This document shows positions 42,490 through 53,519 of a stretch of 64,000 nt of DNA, in pieces. A program made the position numbers and the translations under genes. Origin of the DNA: Biomphalaria glabrata (lineage: Eukaryota > Mollusca > Gastropoda > Planorbidae); the NCBI RefSeq assembly GCF_947242115.1, contig NC_074721.1, forward strand, positions 36,705,254-36,769,253, in the 5' to 3' direction. The first letter of the stretch is position 1. The number at the start of each line of letters is the position of its first letter. Under the pieces are notes generated by a model. That model saw only the letters and a program-made list of their open reading frames with translations. It did not search any database and was not told the DNA's origin.

Positions 42490-43225
42490 TCCTTGATACA
42501 CAGCTGCGGTCACAGGTTGGGCATATTTAATCACCAGGTGCCGTTGCATTTTCACCCTTCTTGCTACTACTGTTGTGTATGGCATCTGCAAACCGGGACC
42601 CTTCCTTTATGCTCTCTCTCCATGTGGATCAATCCAGTGCCAAATTTTCAAGCTGCTAGTATCGATTTTGAAGAGCTTCATGTCGCATTGGCATACATCC
42701 GTTTAACGTAAAAGTGGGCCACCAGCGGTTCTCCTGCCTTCTGTTAGATCGCCATGAAGAATGTCTTGTGGAGGTCGACGTGCTCCTCCTCGAATGTGGC
42801 CAAACCAGCCAAGGCGTCTGCTGCTGATAACAGAGCGGATGTTCTGGCAGTCTGCTCTTAGTAGCACTTCTTTATTTGTTATTTTATCTTACCAAGAACC
42901 GCCTTAGGCATTGGAGGTGGAAGACATTCTGTTTTGTTTTCTTGCCGTGAGTAGGTTGACCATGTTTCACTTCCGTATAGCAAAGTGCTCACCACACAGG
43001 TCCGGTAGACTAAGGCGTTAGAATTGTTAGTCAGCAATATGTTGTCCCACATTCTTTTCTTTTGCTTTGGCTATCCTGTTGTTAATGTTTTTATCTAGTA
43101 GATCATCATTTGATATGATGGAGCCAAGATAGAAAAAAATGTCAACAATTTCTAGTGGTTGGCCATTAATGGTTACGTGAGGTGTAGTAGTAATAGGTTC
43201 TCAAATATTGGTTAATTAATAGAAT
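42490..43225 (-). mobile_element. LINE fragment in intron of lectin copy 3
   Basis: The minus strand yields, across several frames, YLGSIISNDDLLDKNINNRI, then KKRMWDNILLTNNSNALVYR and VVSTLLYGSETWSTYSRQE. This is the unmistakable end of a LINE reverse transcriptase and the following region. Frame changes and stops make it inactive. It occupies about 0.7 kb of the intron. Confidence 0.8.
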
Positions 43226-43565
43226 GCGTTGATCTCCTTTTTTCAAAGACGACTTTTAATTCAATACGTTATTCTCAGTAGCAAATCCTTATCTATAAAA
43301 TTAAACAGCTACAGCAGAGATGCGCACTTGATCATTGTCTGAATGCTTTTCATTTTGATGTCTGAATGCTTTAAATCGTAAGTTTACATAGACCCTTTTT
43401 GACAACGACCTGGTCTGCGTTACATGTAAACAAAATATGCTGGTTGGTACTTTATCTGCGTGGTCACGAGAAATATTCCCATTATTTTTCCTTGTACATA
43501 AATTATGTCTGATGTTGGCTCCCAAATGCTATGAAACTAAGTCTAGAAAGATTTGAATACATTAC

Positions 43566-43626
43566 CTTGCGTCTGTGATGTTAAATATGTCAGTATTAGT
43601 AGAAATATCAATGTGTACTCCATCAT
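43566..43626 (-). CDS. C-type lectin copy 3, exon 1 (signal peptide)
   Basis: Encodes MMEYTLIFLLILTYLTSQTQ followed by one base of a Gly codon and donor GTAATG. Two ATGs occur in tandem (43626 and 43623); the first gives the same length as copy 2 and either would work. The intron to exon 2 is about 2.06 kb. Confidence 0.92.
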
Positions 43627-43659
43627 TTTAAGTTTAAAATTTCACTAACAGACAGTGAT

Positions 43660-43678
43660 GTATAAACAGGATCTGAGC
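43660..43678 (-). promoter_or_regulatory. Conserved upstream motif of lectin copy 3
   Basis: AGATCCTGTTTATACATCAC on the minus strand, matching AGGTCCTGTTTATACATTC upstream of copy 2. Homology between the two 5' flanks goes on to about 43830, so the promoter was duplicated with the gene. Function inferred from conservation only. Confidence 0.4.
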
Positions 43679-43974
43679 TTTTTTTAAAAACTATTTAAAG
43701 TTGGCTGCCCGTCCTATGAAATGGTATTGAAAAAAAAGTACAAAGGGAGACAAACTTGAGCAAGATACACATTTCACTTAATTTTTGCTGATCAATTTAA
43801 ATTTGAGGCAAGGTAAAAGGAGACACTCATCGATAATTGGTTTGTAGTTTTTAACTACGGGTCTTTAGTACATACGCTTACATACATTCGCACAAACACA
43901 CACACAAACACATTACAAGCACACCCTCTCGCTTGCAAGACATTGGTCAATACTTAGTTTTAGTGAACGTAATT

Positions 43975-44072
43975 GTACCTGACATTAAACTGACTAACCT
44001 AAACTGACTAACATAAACTGAGTAACATAAACTGAGTAACATAAATTGAGTAACATAAACTGACTAACCTAA
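43975..44072 (+). repeat. Short tandem repeat, 14-16 bp period
   Basis: About six imperfect copies of TAAACTGAGTAACA and TAAACTGACTAACC. Confidence 0.75.
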
Positions 44073-44225
44073 ATAGAGTTCTTCTAGTACAAGGCGGCTA
44101 GTAGAAGACTAAGATTTATTTGAACATGTAGTATGCATAAACTAAGTGAATTCTTCTGTAGGCGCGGTGGCTGAGAGGTTTTGAGGTTTAAACCTACATT
44201 TTTTTGTGTGTATAAAGTGTATTGA

Positions 44226-44492
44226 TGGCGCTGTGGCTGAGTCGTAAAGCGCTTGGCTTCCGAACTGGTAGTCCCGGGTTCAAATCCTGGTTAAAACTGT
44301 AATTTTTACTTTCGGGATCTTTAGAGCCCTTTGAGTCCACCCAGCTCTAATGGGTACTTGACATTAGTTTGGGAAAAGTAATGGCGGTTGGTCGTTTTGC
44401 TGGCCACATGAAAACCTCGTTAGCGGAAACAAATTACCCCTTTACATCATCAGCCCCATAGATCACTAGGTTTGAAAGGAGAACTTTTCAGT
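44226..44492 (+). mobile_element. SINE family 1
   Basis: TGGCGCTGTGGCTGAGTCGT head, B box CCCGGGTTCAAATCCTGG, centre CCACCCAGCTCTAATGGGTA, then TTTGGGAAAAGTAATGGCGG. Confidence 0.85.
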
Positions 44493-44913
44493 GAGTTCTT
44501 CTAGTACAGGGCGTCTGTAAGAAGATAAAGATTTAATAAAACATTCTTAAGCTTTTACCAGCTGTTATCTCAGTTAATGTCTTAGTCAGCAGAAATAGAC
44601 TCAGAGCATAGTATGGTATTTTTAATTAGGGATATTATTCTTGCGGAATACGTGGAGTGGCGCGTTTAGTTATGGGTCTGTGATCTACATATCGAATAAG
44701 CTAGATCACGTGAGTAGATACTACCATTCACAAAACAATGACCAGCGTACTGTTCATCCACATTGGTGTTGCATCGTTTTATAATGTATTTATGTTTCAT
44801 TGTCCTTTTCAGCTAGGGCAAAAAAAAAAAAAGAATACAAGCTATGTCCATGGCATAATATGAAAAAGTAAAAAAAAAAAGTGTTGATACGTGAATAGCT
44901 GTTTTCTGAAAGT

Positions 44914-45183
44914 TCCCCTTTTAGACCTTGTGATCTATAGGGCAGATGTTGTAAAGGTCATGTTTCTGTTGCCTACGGTTAACGAGGGTGTCATGTGACA
45001 AACACAAACACAACAACCAACCGCCATTACTTTTCCCCAACTAATGTCAGGTATCCATTAGAACTGTGTGGACTAAAAGGCGCCCTAAGATCACGAAATT
45101 GAAAATCCCAATCTTCACCAGGATTCGAACCTTGAACCCCCGGTTCGGTAGCCGAGCGCTTTACCGCTCAGCCACTGTGCCTC
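44914..45183 (-). mobile_element. SINE family 1
   Basis: Minus-strand copy. Head complement at the right end (GGTAGCCGAGCGCTTTACCG, then CTCAGCCACTGTGCC) and B box complement GGATTCGAACC. Tail at the left with GACCTTGTGATCTATAGGGC. Confidence 0.85.
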
Positions 45184-45519
45184 CTTAGTATGAAAACATA
45201 TATCTTATTTATGAAACAGCCTACTTCAGAAGCCTAATACAAAGCATCTATTTTATTCTGAAACAGTCTGTCTTTTTGTGTTTCTTCATTTCACCCCATT
45301 ACATGTAAGCCAGGTTGAAAAGTTTACCTGAGAAACCGGTTTGACCACATATCAGACATTGAAATCATGCCGTTGTCACATATGAACAGTATGCAAGACA
45401 CAGCTAAAAGTCATAATTTTGATGGGTGGGACACACTTTACACTTATATATATATAGGTTTAAACCTTAAAACCTCTCAGCCACCGCGACTACAGAAGAA
45501 CTCACTTAGTTCATATGCC

Positions 45520-46170
45520 AGAAAATCGCTTTGCAAAACGAACTCTTTATGAAAAGCTGTGTGCAGGAAAGCGCAATAATGGAGAGTGGGGTAATCCACG
45601 CGTTACAAAGACCCCCTTCAGAACCTCCACAAGAAGTGTTATATTGTCATTCACGGCTGGGAAACATTGTCCATTACTGCCCGTGTTTAATACGACACCC
45701 ACTTTTGCTTCACTTCCATCAGGTCCAGGATCCGAGGAGAAAATATACAGCACTCTGAACCCTCTTAAAATAATGCTTTTTTTTTGGTTGAGCTTTATAG
45801 TCAAGAGTGTACCGTTTCTTTCACTGCTCCAATCGAGGTAAATCTACAGACCCCTTCATGCCTCTTGGAGTAGACAACACAAACGGAAGACTATTAAGAA
45901 GACACACAGTTCCTGTAATGTACCGAATGTCTTCTAACAATTTCGGCCCCTGATATACTTTCGGACCCGGATAACTGTACGTTGTTCTTTTTTGAAACTA
46001 ACAGAGAGCGGAGCAGTTGTGTTAACGACAGCGATAGTATAACCCAGCAGGAACTAACCATTGCAGACATAGCAACCATTTTACCACGTATTCATCAACT
46101 AGGCTTCAAGACAGCAGGGCTAACATTAAATATTACCACACTGAGGATAATAGACAACGTACCCTCGTAT
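45520..46170. other. Coding-like remnants, not identified
   Basis: The first part (45515-45590, plus) reads PENRFAKRTLYEKLCAGKRN, compatible with a LINE tail. Beyond about 45600, open stretches occur on both strands (minus: PGPDGSEAKVGVVLNTG and AVNDNITLLVEVLKGVFV; plus, about 46000: TQQELTIADIATILPRIHQL). They look less random than the surroundings, with higher GC, but I recognise no domain and cannot decide strand or frame. Confidence 0.3.
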
Positions 46171-46394
46171 AACAACACACACACACACACACACAAACTA
46201 ACACATATCAATATGAGAAAAAAAGGTACATATCAAATAAATACAAATTTATTAACTACAAAATAGAATAAAAATCATTTTTAGCAAGATGCAACAATAA
46301 CTACATTTGATAATTAAATTAATTAAGAAAACGGGTTGTGAAATGGTCAGAATACGAAGTTTAATGCATATAAAAATAATTTTGTAAATTCAAT

Positions 46395-46850
46395 TACATG
46401 TCAATGTCATGGTCAGTAACAGTATTCACTATATGGAAACATTGTTGTATTTTGTGTAGTGATTCAATAGGTTGGATAGGACTTTGGCTACATCAGACTG
46501 TTTCCATTCAGTGTTATTTACATATCTGGCAGGACTTAGAAGACCTCGGACAGTTTCCATTCAGTGTTTTTTTAAGTATAAGACTTAGGCTACATCGGAA
46601 TGTTAAAAGTGTTTCCATTTAGTGATATGTAAATATTTGACAGGACTTAGGCCACATCAGATTGTTTCCATGCAGTGTTTTTTAAGTACAGGACTTAGGC
46701 AAAACCGAACTCTTTCCATTCAGTGATATGTAAATATTTGACAGGACTTAGACGACATCGCACTGTGTCCATTTAGTGTTTTTAAATTACGGAGGATGGA
46801 AGTGACCTCGAACTTCTTCCATTCAGTGTAATTTATGTATTAGTTATTTG
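46395..46850 (+). repeat. Degenerate tandem repeat around TTTCCATTCAGTG
   Basis: Seven or eight imperfect copies of a roughly 50-65 bp unit containing GACTTAGGCTACATCAGACT and GTTTCCATTCAGTGTT. The period alternates because two sub-types are interleaved (with or without ATATGTAAATATTTGACAG). Not coding. Confidence 0.75.
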
Positions 46851-47505
46851 ATTTAAAAAAAGGTCTCACTCCAATATGTTTCGCAGCTCGATATTTGTCT
46901 AAAATCCAATTTACGCGATGCAATATACTAGCATCAACATAACTAGAAATAGCAGAACACTTCACAATCAACTTTCATTATACATAGAACAATGGCACTT
47001 CGTAGAAGCGGGTTAGTTTTTAATGGATAATACAACATTCAGTACACAATACTCAATTAAATGTGATATCAAATACCAAGTAGCGTACATTAACTGAGTC
47101 AGCTTCATTTACGTTAGTTCTAGCAAGAGATAAGATTAAGACTTTCTTCAATTCGGCCATGCATATAAGGCAGTATTATTTAATATGCAATCTGTTAAAA
47201 CGTTATCTAAGATGTTTTAACTCCCATAACATATTGTAAGGGAAATAACTCATGAAATTAAAAAAATAAAATGATTGGTTATATTTATCTCCTCCTCAAC
47301 AACAGATTACGTTGTCACGCTATAAACTTATGGAATAACTAAAGTCTATTATAGTTCTGGTTGCATTCTTTGTTTTCGTTAAATAAAAGTACAGTTTTTT
47401 ACTAGTTTGAATATTTCCCAGCATTGTTGAAGATCATTGTGTCTAGTCTAGTCCAGATACTCGATCTCAGGCTGTGAAAAAAAAATAGATCCGTTTTGAT
47501 ACAAA
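46851..47505. other. AT-rich, nothing recognised
   Basis: No gene, array or element end that I can support in this stretch. Confidence 0.35.
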
Positions 47506-47507
47506 TG

Positions 47508-47740
47508 TATCTATGTCTAATATATAAAGAAGAATGTAAGGCGTATGTAAGCGTGTACCTATGTATCTATGTCTAATATATAAAGCAGAATGTAAGGCGT
47601 ATGTAAGCGTGTACCTATGTATCTATGCCTAATATATAAAGCAGAATGTAAGGCGTAAGTAAGCGTGTACCTATGTATCTATGCCTAATATATAAAGCAG
47701 AATGTAAGGCGTATGTAGCTCTGTACCTATGTATCTATGT
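47508..47740 (+). repeat. 56-bp tandem repeat, four copies
   Basis: Copies of TATCTATGTCTAATATATAA, then AGCAGAATGTAAGGCGTATG and TAAGCGTGTACCTATG. The last copy is slightly diverged and runs into TATGTCCCGCTTAGATATCG, a dispersed repeat related to 5500-5560. Confidence 0.9.
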
Positions 47741-48504
47741 ATGTCCCGCTTAGATATCGAAACCGTTAGACCTATCTTGATAAAACTTGGCGTAAATGTT
47801 CCTTAGATCATAGCAGAGACCTTTAGTGTACGCTTAAAGTACCACCACGACAGGGGTGGGTGGGGGGTGGGCCCTACAAATACAACAAAATATCTAAATC
47901 TATCTCTATTAAAGACTGAACATTGTCAGCAACTCAGGTAAACCCGTTTTCATGGGTGTTTATATTGGATATTTGCTAAACTTGTAGATCTATATTCATA
48001 CTCTGCTTTTATTTTAGTGGCAAAATAAAAGTTCGAAGGAAACATTCGCCATATATGAGATAGGTCTAAATCCAATCCACTATATCAGAAATAACCCAAC
48101 TAAGGTCCGCAAGCAGCGGGTAATATTTGGATATTAAAAACAAAATTAATATCCCTATTATTTTTCGTTGTTACACTTTTTTTTTCCAATGAGACATTTG
48201 CAGGTCTTGTAACAACTAAAAAAATATCTTCACACAGAAAGAAGATGACTTTTTCGTCTCCCAACCATTTGCTTCCATGGCAGAACCTTCGTAGTTGTCC
48301 AAAGTGTTGAGACACTTGAAACGCAAGGTCCTTGGGAAGCCCGTCTCCCATCTCCCATCGGCAAATCTGAAAACAAACTTTAGTCTGGAAAAGATCCAAG
48401 CAGATGTAAATTTTACATTCCTATAAGCGATGGCTCGTATCCCAAGACGCTTAGGTTAAAAGAGAGGCCAAATGCGAGCACACCGTGAACTTCCCCAAAT
48501 ACCA

Positions 48505-48785
48505 TCTGTGTATTATTATTATTATTATTATAGCTTTTATATAGCGCTACTTTCATGCCTATAGCATGCTCTTAGCGCTTTTGGTCCAATCTCATCTGTG
48601 GACCAGTGGGGGGGGGGGGGGGGTATCTAGGAGTTGGTTTTCCGTGCTGCCTTTGGGCTGCCTTTGGGCGCTCAGTAAACACAACTCTGCCCGAGTCGGG
48701 TGTCGAGCCTCGAGCCCCCTTCTAGGTAGCCAAGCCAAGTTCAACCGCACTTGGCCTCTCGACCAGGTTTCCAACGCTTCTCATT
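48505..48785 (-). mobile_element. SINE family 3 with (AAT)n tail
   Basis: Minus-strand tRNA-derived element. The head region reads TGGTCGAGAGGCCAAGTGCG with B box GGCTCGACACCCGACTCGGG. The tail at its left is an ATTATT run followed by ATAGCGCTACTTTCATGCC. A second copy is at 57857-58077. The plus-strand short frame here is an artefact. Confidence 0.75.
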
Positions 48786-49061
48786 AGCCATGTAGGTGTG
48801 TGCTTTGAAACGACTCCTTAAGAAACAGTTTTGTGGATATGTTTGTTAAGGCTTTCTTCCATCCCCGCTTGTGTAGTTAACTAGGTCCTTAGGCACACCA
48901 ACGGGGGTTCTTTTTGCTTCCCTAGGTGCGTAATCTTCTCCTCTAACGACCGTTTCCACTCGAGCACTACGCTGAGTCTGAGAAACATTGCCTGACAGGT
49001 AGAAGAAGTGACGCAGCTGATCATCGACAGTTCAAAGATAATTCATTTTTAACGTGTAAAA

Positions 49062-49732
49062 CAGCGGTTCTCAACCTTTCTGGTTCCGCGACCCCTTAAT
49101 ATAATTTTCCACTTGGCGGTGACCCCCAACCGTAACCTTTTTTTCGTTTACAGATAAATAAATTTTTGATCATAATTAAATTTAAAAAGATTATTATTCA
49201 GACTTGCATGTATTTACTTTTCTATTGCGTATTCACAAATATACATGTTGCATACTTAAGTATAAATTTGACAAATATGTCGAAGTATGGAGAACAATCT
49301 TTGATACAGTTAACTACATTGTTACAGAAATGGTGTTTCGACAGTAGTTACAAACACTCCAATGATAGTGCGAAGTTTGAGCTTGCTTCTGTTCCATCAG
49401 ATCAGGAAATCAGTAGCACAATGAATGTCATCTTCTGAATCAAGTCAGCTTCTGAATTTGAACTTAAACTAACCAGCCTTGTTTCACAAAGATTTTTTGT
49501 TAGAAATGGAAAAAGAATGCGCAACACAATCTCAAACAAAGACAGGATATGAACTGTTTAGAATACCAAGTATAATAACATTCACTTTTGCTTGTTACAG
49601 CACAGTAGAGTGGACCCAAAAAATTTACATTGATGAAAAGACAGAATCCAAATTTCCGGGGGTCTTAGGCGACCCCTGTACATTTGTCATGCGACCCCAA
49701 GGGGGTCGCGAACCACAGGTTGAGAACCCCTT
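49062..49732. mobile_element. Non-autonomous hAT element (TRPM intron region)
   Basis: Starts CAGCGGTTCTCAACCTTTCT and ends AGGTTGAGAACCCCTT. It is flanked by a perfect 8-bp target duplication GTGTAAAA (49054-49061 and 49733-49740). Subterminal GCGACCCC motifs occur at both ends (GCGACCCCTTAATATAATTT and GCGACCCCAAGGGGGTCGCG). These ends belong to the hAT-Charlie-like type known across animals. The 670-bp inside has only short frames and no recognisable transposase. Confidence 0.85.
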
Positions 49733-49829
49733 GTGTAAAAGGTATACAACACTTACGAGAACAGCGGATGGAACTGTATTACCTCCCTTTCGAGCTAAAA
49801 AAAATAAAATGAAACACATTTATTACTTG

Positions 49830-50085
49830 TTAACTCTTTCTCTCCGTAATTATTTTTTAGGTTCCGATGGAATTATTCATAATGCTAATTTCTGTTTTAC
49901 TACCCTGTTATGGTTAAACTTCAATAATCTTTTTGTATGTAATCAGGAACTGTTAAATAAGGTATTTAAGTATAGAAGAATGTATAATCTTTTATAGGAC
50001 ACAAATTAAAGTTTATAAAAAGAAAAAAAAAATTTAATTGGGTGAAACACAATTAGGTATTGTCAGTTAGAAGTGAAAGAGTTAA
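49830..50085. mobile_element. Long-form family 1 MITE
   Basis: TTAACTCTTTCTCTCCGTAA at the left, AAGTGAAAGAGTTAA at the right, with the long-form inside TCCGATGGAATTATTCATAA. 256 bp. Confidence 0.8.
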
Positions 50086-50103
50086 TGAATTCGACTAACT
50101 TAC

Positions 50104-50165
50104 TCTTTTTCACTTTCTTGATGCCAACCAGCTTCCACTGAATGCCGCTCCTGTTTCTAGAACGC
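50104..50165 (-). CDS. Candidate TRPM-gene exon (C-terminal, 62 nt)
   Basis: Acceptor TTTTCAG before 50165 and donor GTAAGT after 50104 (minus). In the frame set by the upstream candidate exon it encodes RSRNRSGIQWKLVGIKKVKK. The phase entering (2) and leaving (1) is consistent with the chain from 58362. Basic composition suits a cytoplasmic tail, but there is no family landmark. Confidence 0.45.
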
Positions 50166-50299
50166 CTGAAAATTAGAACGCATGAATAATAATTGAATTC
50201 ATTTAGAACATCAAAATATTTGCGATTTTCAAATAGCTTTTTGAGGCGTCCGTGTACAGAATAAAGTATTGATACGTTAAAAGCTTTGTTTTCTGAAAC

Positions 50300-50572
50300 G
50301 TTCTGAAAAGTTCCCCTCTCAGACCTTGTGGTCTATAGGGCAGACGATGTAAAGGTCATCTGTTTCTGTGGCCAAGGGTTAACGAGGGTGTCATGTGGCC
50401 AGCACAACGACACTTTACTTTTCCCCAACCTATGTCAGGTACCCATTAGGGCTGGGTGAACTCAGAGGCGCCCAAATATACTAAAACTAAAAACCCAGTC
50501 TTAACAAGGATTCGAACCCGGGACCCTCAGTTCAGATGCCAAGCGCTTTACCAGTTAGCCACTGAGCCCCTT
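50300..50572 (-). mobile_element. SINE family 1
   Basis: Minus-strand copy. Tail GACCTTGTGGTCTATAGGGC at the left, centre CCCATTAGGGCTGGGTGAAC, B box complement GGATTCGAACCCGG, head complement at 50540-50570. Confidence 0.85.
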
Positions 50573-51208
50573 CTTTTCTGAAAGCTGTTTGATAATTCTG
50601 TTGTTGGCCTACTTTCTAGTACAGTAAAATCAACTTTTCTAAGCTCTTTAATTTGCATCATTTTTTTTATTTTTAATTTATTTGGCAACGTTTAAAATTC
50701 AATAGTTTGTCCTTGACATTGTATAGTTTAGTATCCTTGACATTGTTGAGTTTATCTTTAAAAATATCATTACAAAATTTAATTCTAAAACTTTTTGTGC
50801 TCTTTTGTTTTTCACTTTTTTAACAAGCGATTTCAAACTTGGGAGCTTAAAAGATGATCCAATGGTGAATCTGGTATTACTGACGTTAGATATGTTCATA
50901 CATGGCAGAAGAAAAACTATAAATAGCTCGCTTTTCGGTGTATCCGGTGAACAGAATAAAGGAAGTCGATAAGCTATGTTTTCTATAAATAGATATATAG
51001 GCTCATTTTGTGTGCGCTATTTAACACTGCGAAATGCAACTTTCTAAAATCCTCGGTTTATAGCATAAAATAATTTTGATATGGAGGCAGGATAAGACTT
51101 TCAATCTATGACCTACTGCCCTTGTGACATATTTCAAAAAAAAAAAAAATTGGCAACTAACTAGAAAACGGTAATAGAGATAAGTTATTGCTACTGGCTG
51201 GGATAGTG

Positions 51209-51567
51209 TTAACTCTTTTTCTCCGTAATAGTTTTTCACTTTCCGATGGAATTATTCATTTTGCTCATTTGTGTTTCACTACCGTGTTATGATAAAACTT
51301 CAATAACTTTTTATGTATGTAACTAGGAAATGTTATGTAAGGCATATAATTATAGCAGAATGCATGCTATTTTTATATGAAACAAATTAAAGTTCCACAA
51401 TAAGTAACTTAATTTAAAAGGGGTCATCTTCTTCTTCGTTCTCATTTTACATGTCGGAGGGTTCAGATCAGTAATCCGCGCAGTGGTTTCCAGATCAGGC
51501 AGCTCTCCGTATGGTTAAAAGGGGTCTAATCAACGTTGATATCGTCAGTTAGGAGGGAAAGAGTTAA
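51209..51567. mobile_element. Long-form family 1 MITE, 359 bp
   Basis: TTAACTCTTTTTCTCCGTAA at the left and AGGAGGGAAAGAGTTAA at the right. The inside has TCATTTTGCTCATTTGTGTT and, near the right, a GGGGTCTAATCAACGTTGAT block shared with the 81-bp form. The short form is therefore an internal deletion of this long form. Confidence 0.8.
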
Positions 51568-51657
51568 AACTATAGGTCAATTCTGTTATAGTTAGTAGGT
51601 AACAGTGAAGTTTAATTTAGAGACCTTGACATTGTTTACTTTATAGTTTTTACTTAC

Positions 51658-51712
51658 ATAGCAAAATATTTTTTGTCTTCCTTCGACTTTTCTTTAGCTC
51701 TCAAGATGCTTT
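51658..51712 (-). CDS. Candidate TRPM-gene exon (C-terminal, 55 nt)
   Basis: Acceptor TTTCTAG before 51712 and donor GTAAGT after 51658 (minus). Encodes SILRAKEKSKEDKKYFA in the frame set by the preceding exon (54549-54617). Only this frame is open. The Lys/Glu-rich, helix-prone sequence would suit the C-terminal coiled region of a TRPM channel, but identity is not recognisable. Confidence 0.5.
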
Positions 51713-51836
51713 CTAGAAAAAAAATTTTTTGTTTTGTTAGGATAGACTAGTAATAACTGTAATGAGTGGCAATAGGTCTAGAAACTCTAATAATTATCAA
51801 GAAATGTAAATACTTTTTAAGTTTTAACTATAAGAC

Positions 51837-52641
51837 AGTGTTTCTTAAACTTTCACCGATGGGCCCCCCCCCCCCAAAATAAATACAATTTCGCTCGTGC
51901 CCAACTTGACAAGTTCGCGACTGTCAGGAGCTCTGTAGGCTCCCATTAGTAGGGTCTGGAAGGATTTTTTAAAAATGTAACAAATCTTGTTTTACAAAAA
52001 AAATAAAAAAATAAAAGAAGAAAATTTGTAAATTTGTCACAGGTCTTAGTAAGTCTAATTAGGATGCAGCACTGACCAACATCATTATGAGACGGACAGT
52101 CGAGATAATACAGCGCACGTACGTCTAGGTGGTCGTGATCGTTGTAAGATTATCTTGTTGTTATGTGAGTGTCTGGTCTGTCAGTCACACAAATGTCGAC
52201 AACATAACAATGTACAGTAATCAGCAGAATGTCCACGTTCTAACACAAGAAAGTCGCGAAGAATCACGTTAGTGGAGACGTTATACAATGAATTCTTCAA
52301 AGAGTTTTGACTAAATAAGATAAGATAAGAGATAAGATATTTATTATTGATCCAATCAAATGGAAATTCAGTTTGACAACAATTGACAACCCAGCTGTTG
52401 CAGACGACTCATTTTTAATAGATCCTTATCAGAATATGAAATAAAGTTAGTTACTTAAAATATTTTAATTGTTTAATATTTAAACATGGATTCATAAGTA
52501 CAATAAACATGTAGATACATTTTTTACACTTTGAAAAATAAATTGACTGGCTTTGCCCCTCTTCCCTTTTTGATAGAATGATGAGACGACTTTCCTCTTT
52601 CTTGGAGGAAGGTCGTCCCACAGTTTGACAAACGCTGCCTT
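51837..52641. mobile_element. Element with CAGTGTTTCTTAAACT ends
   Basis: Left end CAGTGTTTCTTAAACTTTC and right end GTTTGACAAACGCTGCC, imperfect inverted ends of the hAT-like type, spanning about 805 bp. It contains a C-run, a GATAAGATAAGA run (52320-52345) followed by TTATTATTGATCCAATC, and no coding frame. A clear target duplication is not seen. One-ended relatives lie near 54955 and 62774. Confidence 0.5.
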
Positions 52642-53170
52642 AAACTATTGGAATTAACTATAAAACGTTAGAACATACGATAACACATAATAACATATGA
52701 TAACAGACTATAACACTCAAAAGAACAATAGAGTTTAACATATTATTTAGAGGTGGTGATATTGTAGTGAAAACATTTGATAGTTTATTATCTGAGAGTG
52801 TTTGCAGATGATACAAGTCAAAAGAACGGGATAATGTAGTTGCTTAAAGAACAAGAGAAACTCATTAATCTCACTATAAAACTAACATACTGTAGACTTT
52901 GAAAAAAATTACAGTTTTAGTAAACTCGCTAATCTCATTACAAGACTATCATACTGTAGACAAACAAATGTTAACAGTTTTAGTATTGCTTTTAATGAAA
53001 AAAAAAAGGATTCAACAGACGTTTACAGCTATTGTAATATAAGTCTAAATATATTTAAAACTAGGGTAAAATAGATGTATTTCACATTGTCTAGAATGTA
53101 AAAAAAAAGTCGCCAAGTGAACTAACAAACCTATATTACTTAATGTTTGTCCATCTTTATGCCTTTATGT
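52642..53170. other. AT-rich, nothing recognised
   Basis: Repeated phrases such as CTCATTAATCTCACTATAAAA and CGCTAATCTCATTACAAGAC (52860-52980) suggest an old short duplication. I see no gene or bounded element. Confidence 0.35.
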
Positions 53171-53171
53171 A

Positions 53172-53310
53172 AATGATTGTCACGTGGTATGCGTTCTGGT
53201 CTGACGTATGATGGCTCTCCTGCCCCCCTCCCTACGCCCTGGGCTGGGCAGGGACATAATATGCCTCAATCTGAAGAAACATTCGAACCATGTGAAACAA
53301 AACAAACAAC
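53172..53310 (+). mobile_element. SINE family 2, diverged
   Basis: TGTCACGTGGTATGCGTTCTG head, CCTACGCCCTGGGCTGGGCA in place of the usual GGAGGTTTGGACT block, and CAATCTGAAGAAACATTCGA in the tail. Older than the other copies. Confidence 0.55.
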
Positions 53311-53519
53311 TTAAGGAAAAATGTATAAACGTAATAGCCAAGAGACTCCGATCTGCACCTCACTGGATATAGTTTTCTATCGTGGTTTTATCTGGTTCTT
53401 TGAAAAAGGTTTTGGGTAGGAGCGGTTTATCCGGAAACTTTTGATTCCTGAGAAGTATGTATTTTTACACTGACAGGCGAAAATGAGCGTCTCTTCGTGT
53501 CATGTTTTTTTTCTGAAGG

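Larger units (their letters stand above)
44132..45519. repeat. Inverted 64-bp arms enclosing two SINEs
   Basis: Arms 44132-44195 and 45455-45519 are inverted copies. Each contains ACTAAGTGAATTCTTCTGTA-like sequence, a SINE family 1 head fragment (CGCGGTGGCTGAGAGGTTTT) and GGTTTAAACCTA. Between them sit a plus-strand SINE (44226-44492) and a minus-strand SINE (44914-45183), so the region is nearly palindromic in layout. It may be an inverted duplication. Confidence 0.65.

Noticed and set aside
48100-48390. Possible terminal exon (acceptor TTTTCAG at about 48366, minus)
   Set aside because: All three frames stay open for over 100 nt, none shows a recognisable motif, and the frame required by the preceding candidate exon gives no family-like sequence. 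Not enough to call.
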